Of a DNA stretch of 64,000 nt, positions 1-12,761 are shown piece after piece. The stretch lies in contig CAVNZM010000003.1 of NCBI GenBank assembly GCA_963693365.1, forward strand, positions 3,286,001-3,350,000. The letters run 5' to 3'. Numbering within the stretch: the first letter of the stretch is position 1; each line of letters starts with the position of its first letter. Under the pieces are notes generated by a model, which was given only the letters and a program-made list of their open reading frames with translations, was not told the DNA's origin and did no database searches. This stretch comes from Amoebidium appalachense (taxonomy: Eukaryota; Ichthyosporea). Made by a program: the position numbers and the translations under genes.

Positions 1-121
1 CGCAAACCTGCATGTCCGACCATTTATTATGGCAATCTACAAATTTGGACACTTGTTCACTATATAATACACGGGAAAGAACCAGCAAAACATGCAGCTC
101 GCCTGGCTGAGTATGTGCATA

Positions 122-184
122 CGTTTGCCCCCCCCTCCCCCCCCCCTCCCCCCCCCCCCCCCCCCCCTCCCCCTCCCCTCCTCC
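122..184. repeat. C-rich homopolymer tract
   Basis: Almost pure C with occasional T, ending in a CTCC-rich stretch. It is the first of several dozen long C or G runs in the window. Open frames across it are artefacts of the repeat. Confidence 0.95.
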
Positions 185-235
185 TCACTCACTTTCTCTG
201 ATAACAACAACAACATCCGCCTGACCACACACACG

Positions 236-334
236 CGCTACTGCCATCACCCAACCGTGACAGTAACCACCGAACACACACACACAAACTACACACTGTT
301 ACACACACACACATGTACACACACACTGCTACAC

Positions 335-431
<97 letters not shown>

Positions 432-598
432 GCACACACACACAGCACACACACACACACACACACACACGCACGCAAACACACACACGCACGCAAACAC
501 ACACACACAGGCACACACACACATACTTGTACACACACACACACCCGGCCGTGCACACACATTCACACACATACACACACACATACACACACACGCAC

Positions 599-630
<32 letters not shown>

Positions 631-691
631 TACACACACACCGTTGCACACACACACACACACACACATGTACATACACACACACACACAT

Positions 692-757
<66 letters not shown>

Positions 758-816
758 CACACACCGTTTCACACTCACACACACACACACACATGTACAT
801 ACACGCATACACACAT

Positions 817-879
<63 letters not shown>

Positions 880-1012
880 GGTGCACACACATGCACACAT
901 GTACACACACACACACACACACAGTGCCACACACAATGTTCACCATAATGACACACACATCATAGTCGCACACACACACACACTAACACACACGTTCTCC
1001 GAACACACACGT

Positions 1013-1095
<83 letters not shown>

Positions 1096-1097
1096 GA

Positions 1098-1128
<31 letters not shown>

Positions 1129-1160
1129 GCGCGCACACACACCGTACACACATGTGCACA

Positions 1161-1199
<39 letters not shown>

Positions 1200-1270
1200 T
1201 ACACCCACCCGGCCCCCACCCACCCACCCACTCACACACATGCGCGCACACACACACCTACAGACACACG
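236..1270. repeat. (CA)n microsatellite array, about 1 kb
   Basis: CA dinucleotides interrupted by TGTACA, GTTGCA and CCGG islets, with an alternating (GC)n block near 1113-1132 inside the array. All six frames stay open because the repeat lacks stops, so the long His/Thr and Cys/Val frames here are not genes. Confidence 0.97.
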
Positions 1271-2123
1271 CTATTCATTTGGCAGGCACTATGACATGCC
1301 GGCATTAAAAGCCTCGCACGCTGCACGTGTCACTTAGTCACTAATTAGTATGATATGCCGGCGGATCACGTGGCCCCCCCGGCTGGCGCGGCCGCGATCT
1401 CAGTGAGTCGCGACGCGACTCGAAGTCGCGAATTGATTCACATTGTTTTCAGATTGATTCACATTGTTTGGAGCTCGCACCACCTCTCGAACGTCTCTAA
1501 GTAACATAAAAAATATAGACATAAACACCCAAAAAAAATTTATGGGCGTTTTTTTGACTACCAAAACTAAGTTTTTGCTTAAGTAACATGTATTTTTTGA
1601 CCACAGGGTAAAAATTGAGAAGCGCAACAAAATTGATTCACATTGAATGTGAATCATCCTGTAGCAGGAGTTTTGAGCCTGTCGTCCCATCGCAGGAATG
1701 CGGTCTGGTTACAGCTGATTGGTCGATCGATCTGTGATCCCTAGTCGATTACCCAAACTTTATTCTATTAACCTAAAACCACTCCTGACCGAGCCGTCGG
1801 CACTGCGGTCCAGCCTGCAGCGCTGCTACCGAATTCGAAGCTGGACGTGGCTCACGTGCACGCATTCAGCCTGCCGCCGGCCGGTTGCCGGTCTCACCCT
1901 ACTGACGGTGTGCAGGCGCTGCGATGAACTTTACGCTCGCGCTTACACTCTCGCGACCGCGTGCATGCTTTCTGTCGCGGCGCCTCGACGGTTCGATAGA
2001 GTCCAGTGTTCGCTGAATGTGTAAGGAAAAATAAGGAGCCATCTCAGTAGGTGGCAGGTTGCCAGTCCCATTCGGGCGATAATGCATGTGGACCCAGACC
2101 TGGCCGTTCGAACAGGTCGGACT

Positions 2124-2127
<4 letters not shown>
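1271..2127. other. Gene-free interval with an inverted repeat
   Basis: No convincing exon seen. TTGATTCACATTG occurs near 1433, 1454 and 1633. The last copy sits in a 21-bp palindrome at 1635-1655: GATTCACATT, a central G, then the exact reverse complement. Confidence 0.5.
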
Positions 2128-2175
<48 letters not shown>

Positions 2176-2216
2176 TGTGTGTGATCATATGTAGTGGTGG
2201 TGGTGGTGGTGGTGCA

Positions 2217-2253
<37 letters not shown>
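2128..2253. repeat. Compound (GT)n-(GGT)n-G(n) microsatellite
   Basis: A GT array, then GGT triplets, then a run of more than 30 G. The order GT followed by G recurs in many arrays of this window. Confidence 0.95.
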
Positions 2254-2255
<2 letters not shown>

Positions 2256-3227
2256 TGCAGTACACAATTTGCAATCATGACTGCAGCGGAAAACAGAGAT
2301 ATCTGCGAGCACATGAAGCGTGTGCAAAAAAGAGACTTCACGTCAGGGCTGCCCACATTCACTAGGGTGTCCCAGACACCCGGGGCGAGCAAGTGAAGGA
2401 GTGACACATATCAGATGGTGTAAAAATAATACCACCACCACATATTATCATGTGCAGTTAATCGTATTAGCACCCCTTGTATCATTAGTCTTAGACTATT
2501 CAAACACTGTTAATCGTACACAAGACGTGCCAATGTTTTGTTATTAGCTTACTCAATTATGTGCCTATTTTCCGAAATTTCACGCTTGGTGATATCCGAG
2601 TTGGTGGATACCCCCACAATATAACTAGCTGGTCGCACCTGTTCCGTTTCACCGGTCTACTCGTATCATATGTCTATACTGCTAGCGAGAAAATTAAAAG
2701 AGAGAATCCCCGCTGTAACATTACGGTACACTTCTTAGGCTAAGTGATACACTGTTGCACACTTCTTCCTTAGGCTACAGATTCGCACACTGTCAGCTAT
2801 CCCTAGATTTTTGAACAGTGATCTCACCCCCCCCCCTCCCCCCTCAAGGCGTTTTTCCACTCTAGACACAGGCACATGTATAACGCCTTTTCTTATAACA
2901 AGTCTTTCTAAACCCACATCAGTAAAAATACACTACATGATCCACTAGCATTCACAAAGTCACAAAGAGCACCCACAACACTGCACACAGGCAGGTAACG
3001 TAACGTGCACACCATGTAAATATATCTCGCTAATATCCTATTTACCGCTGAAGCAAATATTCCCAGACTTTACCAAATGTCCGGTCTAATACGCACCGGG
3101 CACACACGCACAAGCACACATATCCTGTGCATGCATGCATGAAACTAAAATATACCATACTAATTTGCTACTATAACACATAAATTCATCCAACCGTTGA
3201 ACCTACCTACACACAATCCCCTTTTTC
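2254..3227. other. Unique sequence with no gene recognised
   Basis: Ordinary-complexity, AT-leaning DNA with a short C run near 2827-2845. Nothing coding is supported. The 3' untranslated region of the minus-strand SH2 gene probably occupies the right-hand part; no AATAAA was found close to the stop. Confidence 0.4.
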
Positions 3228-4246
3228 TTATTCCGTCGCATGACACACGACTGGTACCGTCTTACTGCTACTAGCCGTCCTTTTGAAAAACGAGAATTTC
3301 TTCTTGGATTCCGCAGGTTTCTCCGTTAGGCTCCCATAGCCTTGTTGCTCGCTAGACGATGGCTTTTCCTTGTGTCCAAAAAGACTGAATTTACTTCCCA
3401 ATTTCCCTGTTTCCTCGTCTTTATGTTCCTCTTCCCCCTTGACCGGCGCCGGTAAACTCTTAGCGGGGCTCTTCGGGGCCACATGTTCCACGTTCGGAGA
3501 TTTTTCCGGATTTCCGGATGTGCTTGCTTCCTCAGAGGCCGGTACCAATTTGTAACCCAAGAATTTCCGCAATGAGCCCCCCTCCCTCGAACCACCGAGA
3601 ATTTTCCCGATCGATCCATCCTCTTCCCTTCCCGGCTCCTCCTCCCCCGACTCCTCGTGGGACTTAAAGCTGGATCCCCTCGACCCCCTGGACCCCCGAG
3701 ACCCACGGAAACTCTTCCTCCAGCTAAAAACCCCCCCACCCTTCTTTTCTTGGTGTTCTAATTCGGGGGGTACCCTGAACCGTTCTAATTGCCAAAAGGG
3801 CCTTCGCCGTAGACATGTTCAGAGCGCCGGTTTTCAACCCGTCCAGTAAATATTGGATAAACTTATCGTCTTCGGTGAAATTTCCGTCTATCCCGTCTAT
3901 TAAAGTGAGATATTGCTTATTGGGGACGGATAGAGAGGTCGCTCGGAACGACCTCTGCTTGACGTTTTCCCGCGTGAGTCCGAGAGTCGCGTTTGATTGG
4001 TTGGACGAGAGGGAGATTCTCGCGCCGGGGGTCAAATTTGTTGATTGGGTGGGTGCGGAGACGCGGTAGCCCAAATTAGGCATTGAATTTGCGTTTCGGA
4101 GGGGGTCTTTGGTCGCCGTGGGGGGGTCTGGTTTGGTTTGCGGTTCGTCGTCCTCCCGGTTGCACGGGTACGTGAGCATGACACAGCAGCTGTCTTTGGT
4201 GTTGGGACCGTGGGCATTGAGCTCATGGCCCTGTGTGTGTGTGTGG

Positions 4247-4278
<32 letters not shown>

Positions 4279-4340
4279 GGGGGGGGGGGGAGAGAGATGT
4301 GTATGTGTGTTGGGGGGGGGGGGGGGGGGGAGGGGAGTGT

Positions 4341-4371
<31 letters not shown>

Positions 4372-4694
4372 GGGGGGCAGGTTGGAGGTGTAAGGGGGAG
4401 GGGAAGGGGAATTAGAATGTGGTACAGAGCACGAAGCACACCTTCACAACAGGCGGAGGAAGAGGGGGGAGGGGGGAGAGGGGGAGAGGGGGAGGGGGTG
4501 GGGAAAGGTGGCGGGGAGGCGGGGAGGTGGGGGAGGCGGGGAGGTGTGTGTGTGGGGAGGGAGAAGGCAGGATGGGGTGCCGGGGGGGGGGGGGGGGAAG
4601 GAGGGGGGGGAGGTGTGTGTGTTTGTGTGTGTGTGTGTGTTTGTGTGTGTGTGTTTGTGCATAATCTGCGAGTGCATGTTTTCAAGGAAGGGAG

Positions 4695-4726
<32 letters not shown>

Positions 4727-5713
4727 TGCTTGGGGGGAGGGGCGAGGAGGGGAGGTTAGAATGCGGAAAGCCGTAAGAATGGGGGGGGGGGGGGGGGGGG
4801 GGGGGGAGGGGGGGGGGAGGGGAAGGTGCGAGTGTGTGTGCATGTTTGCGACGAAAAGAGGTATTTGTGTGTGTGTACGTATGTGTGTATATAAGTGCAC
4901 GTACTTGAGGGTGTGTGTATGTGTACGCCTGTGTGTGTGCCCATGTTTGGGCAAATTGTGCCAGTAAGTGGGTGAGTTGATTAAGTGAATGAGAGGGTGA
5001 GTGCGCGTGCGCGCGCGTGTGTGCGTGTGTGCGCGCGGGTGTGCATATGTGTCCATGCATATGTGTACACGTGTGCATGTGTACTTAGGGATGAGGGGAG
5101 TGTGAGAGGGGGCAGGGGTGGTGTGCGCGCAGGCGTATTCGTGTGCACACTCGAGTTTACGTGTGTTTGTGTGGCTAGACGGATCCGTGTGAGTGCTGTT
5201 TCAATCATGCGGCAATCTATTTGCATGTGTGTGCTCATGCGTGAAGGGGTTTGGCTACTGAGGCGTATGTACAGACACGTGCACCGCCTTGGATATGTAT
5301 ACCAGCTCGTGTGGGAAGGTAGGAAGGACTGGGGGGAGGGGGGGGGGGGGGGGGGGGTTAATAGAGAACGATGTACACATTCATAACGAACAACACGATG
5401 CAGAGTGCGAAGCACACATTAAAAGTATGCGGTGGTGGTGCTGGTGGTGGTGCCACGGTGGTGTGTATGTGTGTGTGGAGGAGGGGGGGGGGAGGGGGGG
5501 GAATCAAGGTGGGAAAGAGATAAACACCATTTGCAAATAGATAAGCTCAGGCACGAGCACATACACCAAACACACTAAACACGCACACACACACACACAG
5601 ACACATGCACACACACACACACACACGCACACACACACACACACACCACCGTCATACCTTTAAATACTGCACTAGCTGTGGAATAGTCCGAAACACGCAC
5701 ACGCACGTGCGCG

Positions 5714-5745
<32 letters not shown>

Positions 5746-6250
5746 CACACACCCACACCCACACCCACAGACACCACGGTCATACCTTAAAGAACTGTAC
5801 TAGCTGTGGAATAGTCCGAAAGGAGCTTGACGGCTGTGTGACATAGTAGTATCCATCCTCAGGTGTCTTTAAAAACAAACAGTGGAAGTACTGTGTGCCG
5901 CAATACATGGACAGGCAGTATTGCCCCACCACAGATGCAGACTCTCGCACGAGAAACACGGCATCTTTGGGCCCTCTCCTCCCTGCATACATGAGAAAAA
6001 ATATATGAGATGAACGTGCGAGGAGGATTCTAGACAGCTGTTTGGGTTTCACTTATTACTTCGTCTGCTTCAGGCGCCATCTGTTAACCAGGAGACATAT
6101 ATCCCCCCTCCCCCCTCCCCCCCCCCTTGTAACCCACCCCATGAGACTGTCTTATATACTCCGCCCTGCATGCACGGCAGTATCGTGAAGATTGTCCTTG
6201 TGTGTTGTACGTATGTGGGAGTGTGGTGTGCGTGTGTGTGTGTGTGTGTC

Positions 6251-6297
<47 letters not shown>

Positions 6298-6523
6298 CAC
6301 AGTGTGTGTGTGTGTGTGTGTATCTGTGGATCTGTGTGTGTGTGTGTGTGCATCTGTGTATCTGTGTGTGTGTGTGTGCATCTATGTATCTGTGTGTGTG
6401 TGTGTGTGTGTGTGCCCCAGCGCGTCTGTATTGGTACCTAAGGAAGCCAAAGGGGTGTCTGGGCAGCTTGGTAAAAACGAGCTTTTCAAAGTTTGGTGTG
6501 TGAGTTTTCAGGCGCATCTGTGT

Positions 6524-6584
<61 letters not shown>

Positions 6585-6965
6585 CGTGTGCGTGCGTGTG
6601 TGTGTGTATGTGTGTATGGGTGTATGTGCGCGCATGTGCTCGCCAGTGTGTGAGAGAATGCATATGTTGGAGCACGGGTATGCATGCATGCACATGCGTG
6701 CTCTAACGTGTGCTCATCCACGTGCGTGCTTACACGCTTGTGTGACCGTACGTGTACCCTTCCATGGCATAGTACGCAGTACAAGTTTGTGCGAGCACGT
6801 GTGTTTCCAACACGTGCACCCATCATAAAACACAAGACGGAGGGCAAACACGCGCACGCACACACCTATTCGTTTTGCCGTGACCGCCAGTAGAGCCTCT
6901 GCTTGCTCTCTCGCTATCTGCCCGTGGAACCACAGCTCTTGTCCAAGCTCCTTGTTACCCGCCAT
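3228..6965 (-). CDS. SH2-domain adaptor-like protein, three exons
   Basis: Predicted intracellular phosphotyrosine-binding adaptor. Exon 1 is 6965-6866 (ATG in a CACCATGG context, 100 nt), exon 2 is 5982-5786 (197 nt), exon 3 is 4230-3228 (to TAA). Junctions keep phase (1, then 0): donors ATAG|GTGTGTG and TTTAAG|GTATGAC, acceptors ATGTATGCAG and CACACACACAG. The SH2 domain spans about residues 11-122 over all three exons. It opens [15 protein letters not shown], carries FLVRES (Arg about 46, the phosphotyrosine-binding residue) and ends VMLTYPC. The remaining 310 residues are polar and Ser/Lys/Glu-rich with a Gly-Ser-Arg repeat; no kinase, phosphatase or SH3 domain was seen. One break: exon 3 loses frame in a run of seven G near 3732-3738. 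One base fewer gives an uninterrupted frame (1002 nt) and about 432 aa, so this may be a consensus error. Intron 2 contains a copy of the exon 2 end. The SH2 call is firm; the tail has no recognised family. Confidence 0.82.
4245..4835. repeat. G-tract and GT microsatellites in SH2 intron 2
   Basis: Alternating long G runs and GT arrays. On the gene's sense strand these read as C runs and (CA)n, and the CA array directly forms the exon 3 acceptor. The proline- and glycine-rich frames here are repeat artefacts. Confidence 0.9.
5580..5770. repeat. (CA)n array with one embedded exon-end copy
   Basis: CA arrays on either side of a 45-bp unit at about 5649-5693 that copies the last part of SH2 exon 2 plus its donor site. 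On the minus strand it reads CCACAG, then six codons for LVQYLK, then GTATGACGG. Confidence 0.85.
6215..6625. repeat. (GT)n arrays in SH2 intron 1
   Basis: GT arrays broken by TGTGCCACAGTG and TGTATCTGTG islets, reading (CA)n on the sense strand of the SH2 gene. The same islets occur in the duplicate at 23137-23365. Confidence 0.9.
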
Positions 6966-7620
6966 GGTGCCTAATGCCACGTGACACGGACTTTTCCCTT
7001 TCAGCGTACTACGTTTGTTCTCGAAATGCTGGAAACATGAGCTGCCCAGCAGACTGTGATTTGCGCGTCAGCTACGCTTAACAATACCTCTGGTGAGCAC
7101 AGCACTCGGCAGGCAGAAATAGAAAACTCGCTGACTAAATTTGTGAGTTTGAGTGTCTTATAACATGCAAATTATAGCTATGCATGGGTTCCGAAAAGTT
7201 GGAAGTTCAACACAGTCCTGCCCGGAAACCACGTGCGTTTTTGCTCCGTGCGTGTTTGAGTGTAAGTCTAACTGCTCTGAGGAAGTGACACAGCGCGCGT
7301 GTCGGGTGATGCAAACCTTTCACTACTTTTCCTTACACTACTTACTATCACACACTGACTCAGGCTGAACACGTTGTGACGTTCACTTCCGCGCCACCCG
7401 GCGGCTGCCCATGTATGATACGTGTGCTCGGACCGAAGTTATTCGTTCCATTTCGCACCCTGTCTGAGTGGCTCGCCACCATATCATCGGCACCACTGGA
7501 TGCGTGTGAACGGCCAGGTTATAGCGGTTAGCGGCGGACAATCCAGACAGCCTCCAGACCGCCGGCTGGCTGCATCCGGATGTTCCGGCCGCGGCCCCTC
7601 ATAGCCCATTGAACATAAAT
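6966..7620. other. 5' flank of the SH2 gene
   Basis: No exon recognised. This is the presumed promoter side of the minus-strand SH2 gene; no clear TATA box was seen. It is conserved in the second copy at about 23936-24440, which shows that the duplication carried the upstream region as well. Confidence 0.4.
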
Positions 7621-7635
7621 TATATAATATACGTA

Positions 7636-8316
7636 TGTAAGCTAAAAGATCGTAACAACAGAGAATTGTTATGGGAAAAAATGGGTTCCTAGCATCCCCT
7701 CCTACACGTTTATTCTATTATTTCCCACTTCGACTCCGGCGGCCCTTTTCCTTCCAAAGCACTATTATACAAACGCTTAGTCTATCTTGCGCTAACCACA
7801 AAAAGTTGTGGAAGCTACACAAATATCATGAAAGATTATCGGAATTTCGTAATAGTGATCTAACGCCAATCATATTGTTAAATACCGATTCACTACACTG
7901 AAGTAAACTTTTGAACTCAAAAACCAATGAGAAAATCTATAACCATCACTTAAAAAATGTGAATTATCTATACCTAATGTATTATTTTCAATAGTTAATT
8001 ACATATGGAAAAAAATATTTTCAATTTTTTCTAACCTTCCGAAAAGTGACAATCAAGCCCTGATAATTTTGGCCTTGAATACGCATCGAAACGGATTGAA
8101 ACTTTGTGCAATACAGCTTGATCGGATTTGCCATATTTGGATCATGCTGTTTTAAATCGACTTGTCGAATTTCGAAGCCCGGCAGCGTGATGTGGCTCAT
8201 GTACGCAGGTCGTGGATGGCCTTTTTCAATCATAAATTTTTAAAGGTTATACCTAAGTTTTGTATATATTGTATGTTGAAATATTAAATTTTAGGATCTT
8301 TTAGCTGTTAGCTTAA
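7636..8316. mobile_element. AT-rich insertion, candidate MITE-like element
   Basis: An AT-rich island within the left SH2 duplicate and missing from the right one. AGCTAAAAGATC near its left end recurs inverted as GATCTTTTAGCT near its right end, like short terminal inverted repeats. A 70-codon minus-strand frame (8233-8021) inside is unrecognised. Target-site duplication and exact ends are not clear, so the call is tentative. Confidence 0.3.
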
Positions 8317-8330
8317 CCGATTGAAAGAAA

Positions 8331-10237
8331 TATGGGTGCGCCCAGGAAGCAGCGCCTTTAGCAGGTGGCAAAGTCATAAAAATCTGCCAAATATCACGTC
8401 TCTTTGTCAAATATGGTTAATTTACCCATTTTTGCACTCCTCAGCGAAAATATGCAGGTTTATGTGGTATTGTGACAAATTTTGTCAAATACCGGTCTAT
8501 GCCTTCTACAATCCTTTCGCATGCCCGAAGCCGCCCAACACATCTTTTTTTTGACTCAGGGGTGAAGTTCGGCAACATCATAGGGGGTTTTCCGGGGCCC
8601 CAAGTAGAACAGAAACAAAGAAATATAAAAGTGCGTGTGAAACATGTGTAATAACATTTGTGTCAATGTATGTGGATGTTATTTGATAACTCGCAGGGTT
8701 GCGCGTGTGCGCTCTGGTGAATGGTGACGAATGACCAGGTAACGTCCTTTCGTGCCTTGAACTGGCAGCTTGCTTCTTCCGCCTATATAAAGAAACGAGT
8801 GATTGGCTAAGATTCAATTTACATTTGTAGGAAACACGTTCCTGAGCAGCCCGACAGTCGCAAGCCCTGCCCGGCGTGAAATCCTGAGACAGACCTTCTT
8901 GTGATTGGGTCCCGGCGGCTATGACATCTGACATGTGCAACCAGCAGTATTGTTCATACTGAGAGCGTTTATTATATAAACCATTGAACAATTCAAACAA
9001 GGGAATAGAATTAGAGGCAAACGTCAAAAAAATATTAGTCAAAATATTAACTATGCATTTTTTTAAGCCACACACTCTCATCACCCCCAAGCCAGAAACT
9101 TTTGGAAGCATGCAAAAGTTTCTTTCCATTAGCGATAGATCATGCATGTAACTTAAACTCAGCAGAGGACTGTAAGCCGGATAGACCGGACCTTATATCA
9201 GCTTTATGGTTGTTCAGCTCATAATTAGTTTTCATACTGCATAAAAACTTTGATTGTGGAATACTTCACAACCAGCACTATTGCTTGAGCGTTTTTTCTT
9301 TGGAGGAAGAGGCGTAAAGGCTTCCACAATCGAGAGAAAAGGTGTGTTATAGCAATCACCTCTCAAAACCTAAATCGATCTATGCTATTGGGCGCGAGCG
9401 CATCACCTAAATTTTCCTGATTTCCATATTAGGACCCCTTTATCAAGCTGACAGGCGGGCCGGCGCCCGGGTGTGGCACCTGTCAGCACTGTCATCCGAG
9501 AACGTTTTGCCCTCCTCTGCTCACGCTTTATCCTTCTGGTATGAGCGGTAGTCGGCGTTGATTGGTCCATCACTCCCGCCACCTGATCTCCCAATACTGA
9601 AAACTTGTGGCGATCATCTCAGCAATTTGCGTGACACGTGTGCTACTCCATACTACACTGTGTAATGATACACAATGTGCAATGGTACGCACAGCTTATA
9701 AAGCTTAATATATATATTACTTAATAAAGGCCACCATCAAGTTGGATCATGTTAAAGTGTATAGATCTATTTGCATGGGGTGCAGCATGTGATCATGGAA
9801 TGTGATCAAGCCTTTCATTATTATGATTGGGGTTTTTAACGCAATTTGGGGAATAAATTAGCTTATAGCCATGGAAAGCTTGTAGTCACACGTGCTTTGT
9901 TTTCCAAGCTAGTGGATTTAGCTATGCAAGTTGGGCTGAATATCACTAAAGACTTAGAATACAGGTAAATAATATTTTTTTTTAATATGCTGTACGTTCT
10001 AGTATTATGTCTGAAACATCAGTCATCAGATGATCATGATCATGATCCAGTCAGGACTCAACTGTTGAAGCCACAAAAGTTGAGGGGGATTTGGTCCGTA
10101 ACGTGACCTCTGCCGGCGCTGGCGCCATCGGATCATCCACGCAAAAAAAAAAATGATCATCTGAGGCAGTACCAGGGTGTGAAATTTGCTGTGATACTCT
10201 CACCCCCAGCTCTCTCCCATGATCCGATCAAACTTCA

Positions 10238-10240
<3 letters not shown>
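8331..10240. other. Mostly unique interval, no confident gene
   Basis: Contains the duplicated stretches 8490-8720 and 9450-9600. An open frame of 189 codons on the minus strand (9147-8578) matches nothing I recognise and overlaps the duplicated segment, so it is not called as a gene. AGCCAATCAC followed by TTTATATAG on the minus strand near 8785-8815 resembles a CCAAT/TATA promoter pointing left, without a recognisable product downstream. Confidence 0.35.
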
Positions 10241-11540
<1,300 letters not shown>

Positions 11541-11630
11541 CTGTCACCCTGCTCAGTTTACACAAGTAATGATATCATGATATAATGTGACGTCCACACG
11601 TATGATACACGCATGTGCGCGCACACACAC

Positions 11631-11701
<71 letters not shown>

Positions 11702-12152
11702 CGGCCAACTATTTCTAAATTTGAGTTATTGGGGGGGCAAGGTTATCGTGCTGACCGTGCAGTGTTCATGCCACAGTGTATCTGTGTGGCAGGGTGGCAG
11801 GGAATGTGTGTGTGTGTGCTGTGGGTTTGTGTATCCGCATTCCGAGTTTTTTCTTTTTTTTTTCACGTTTTGTTCTCGGAGGACCCTTGCAGGCCCTTGA
11901 GGGAACTACCGTGCACCACACAGCACCGACAGTACACTAGTTAGGTTGCTATCTATATATATGTGCTCAGCTAAGCTAAACTTTCATCATTCACAAACTT
12001 AACATTAGCTTTGCCCAGGGTTACTGCCCCAGCCACGCCGGTGGGGAGCACCAGTCCTCCCCTCCCATCAAATCTTTAGAATAAACCTTAATCACGGGCT
12101 CTCATTGGTTGATCTACGGTAGCGAAATGTCCGGTGGGTTGTGTGTGCTGCT

Positions 12153-12725
12153 TGTTGGAATATACCGTGAACACCAATATCACTATTATTATTACTAAGT
12201 ATATTCTACTAGTGCTAGTTCGTTGTCTATCTGCTTATTTAGCGAATGTGATTATACGCTCCGCCATCCGATCTTGTGGTGAGCAGTTACGTAATAGCTG
12301 GATGGCTCACTGCCGTTTAATTGGCTCGGAGCGCACCGCCTGCAGTCCCGTCTGGATGGGACTAGGGCTCGGTTAGCTGTGTGCTCTACCCGATGTATTT
12401 TCCCGAGAGCACAATTGGTTGTGCTCGAGAGCACAACCGTGTTTTGCTCCCCGCGGAGTATATAAACCCCGCCACAAATCCATAATCAACCGGGAGTTAT
12501 ATTGATGACTGACTGTTACACAGACTCTCCAGCACCGTGTGAACACTTGTGTGATACTTGGTTGATAGTGCATGCATGCAGCCCCAATAAGTACACACTT
12601 AGTAGGTAGTATATATTGCACCCATATAGAGACTGATCACCTCCGTGTGTGTGTGTGCAACGACTATACACTCTACTTGTGTTGAGTGCAGACTCTGCTA
12701 CGTGTGGGAAGGTAGTTTTCTCTCA
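12153..12725 (+). repeat. Left LTR of the copia element
   Basis: 573 bp, TG...CA ends. It carries GGAGTATATAAACC near 12456, a TATA box expected to drive the element's transcript. It is longer than the right LTR mainly because of a 12-bp segment (about 12417-12432) absent on the right. Confidence 0.93.
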
Positions 12726-12761
12726 GGTTTTGTGCCTTCGCAACGCTTCCACTGCTTCGAA

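Larger units (their letters stand above)
3944..9600 (+). repeat. Segmental duplication 1, left copy (SH2 locus)
   Basis: Direct copy of 20121-24920. Homology begins inside SH2 exon 3 at CGGAACGACCTCTGCTTGAC, is near-continuous to about 7570, and resumes at about 8490-8720 and 9450-9600. The left copy has about 0.9 kb of AT-rich DNA (7600-8480) and about 0.7 kb (8720-9440) absent from the right copy. Confidence 0.85.

Noticed and set aside
92-1294. 400-codon His/Thr frame
   Set aside because: Translation of a (CA)n array; no stops can arise in any frame of this repeat.
3815-4069. 84-codon plus-strand frame
   Set aside because: Antisense of SH2 exon 3, which has phase-consistent splicing to the SH2 domain.
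4032-5078. 348-codon Pro/His/Thr frame
   Set aside because: Mostly C-tract and CA-array translation; only its last part overlaps SH2 exon 3, in a different frame.
8578-9147. 189-codon minus-strand frame
   Set aside because: No domain, no splice context, and part of it is duplicated non-coding flank.
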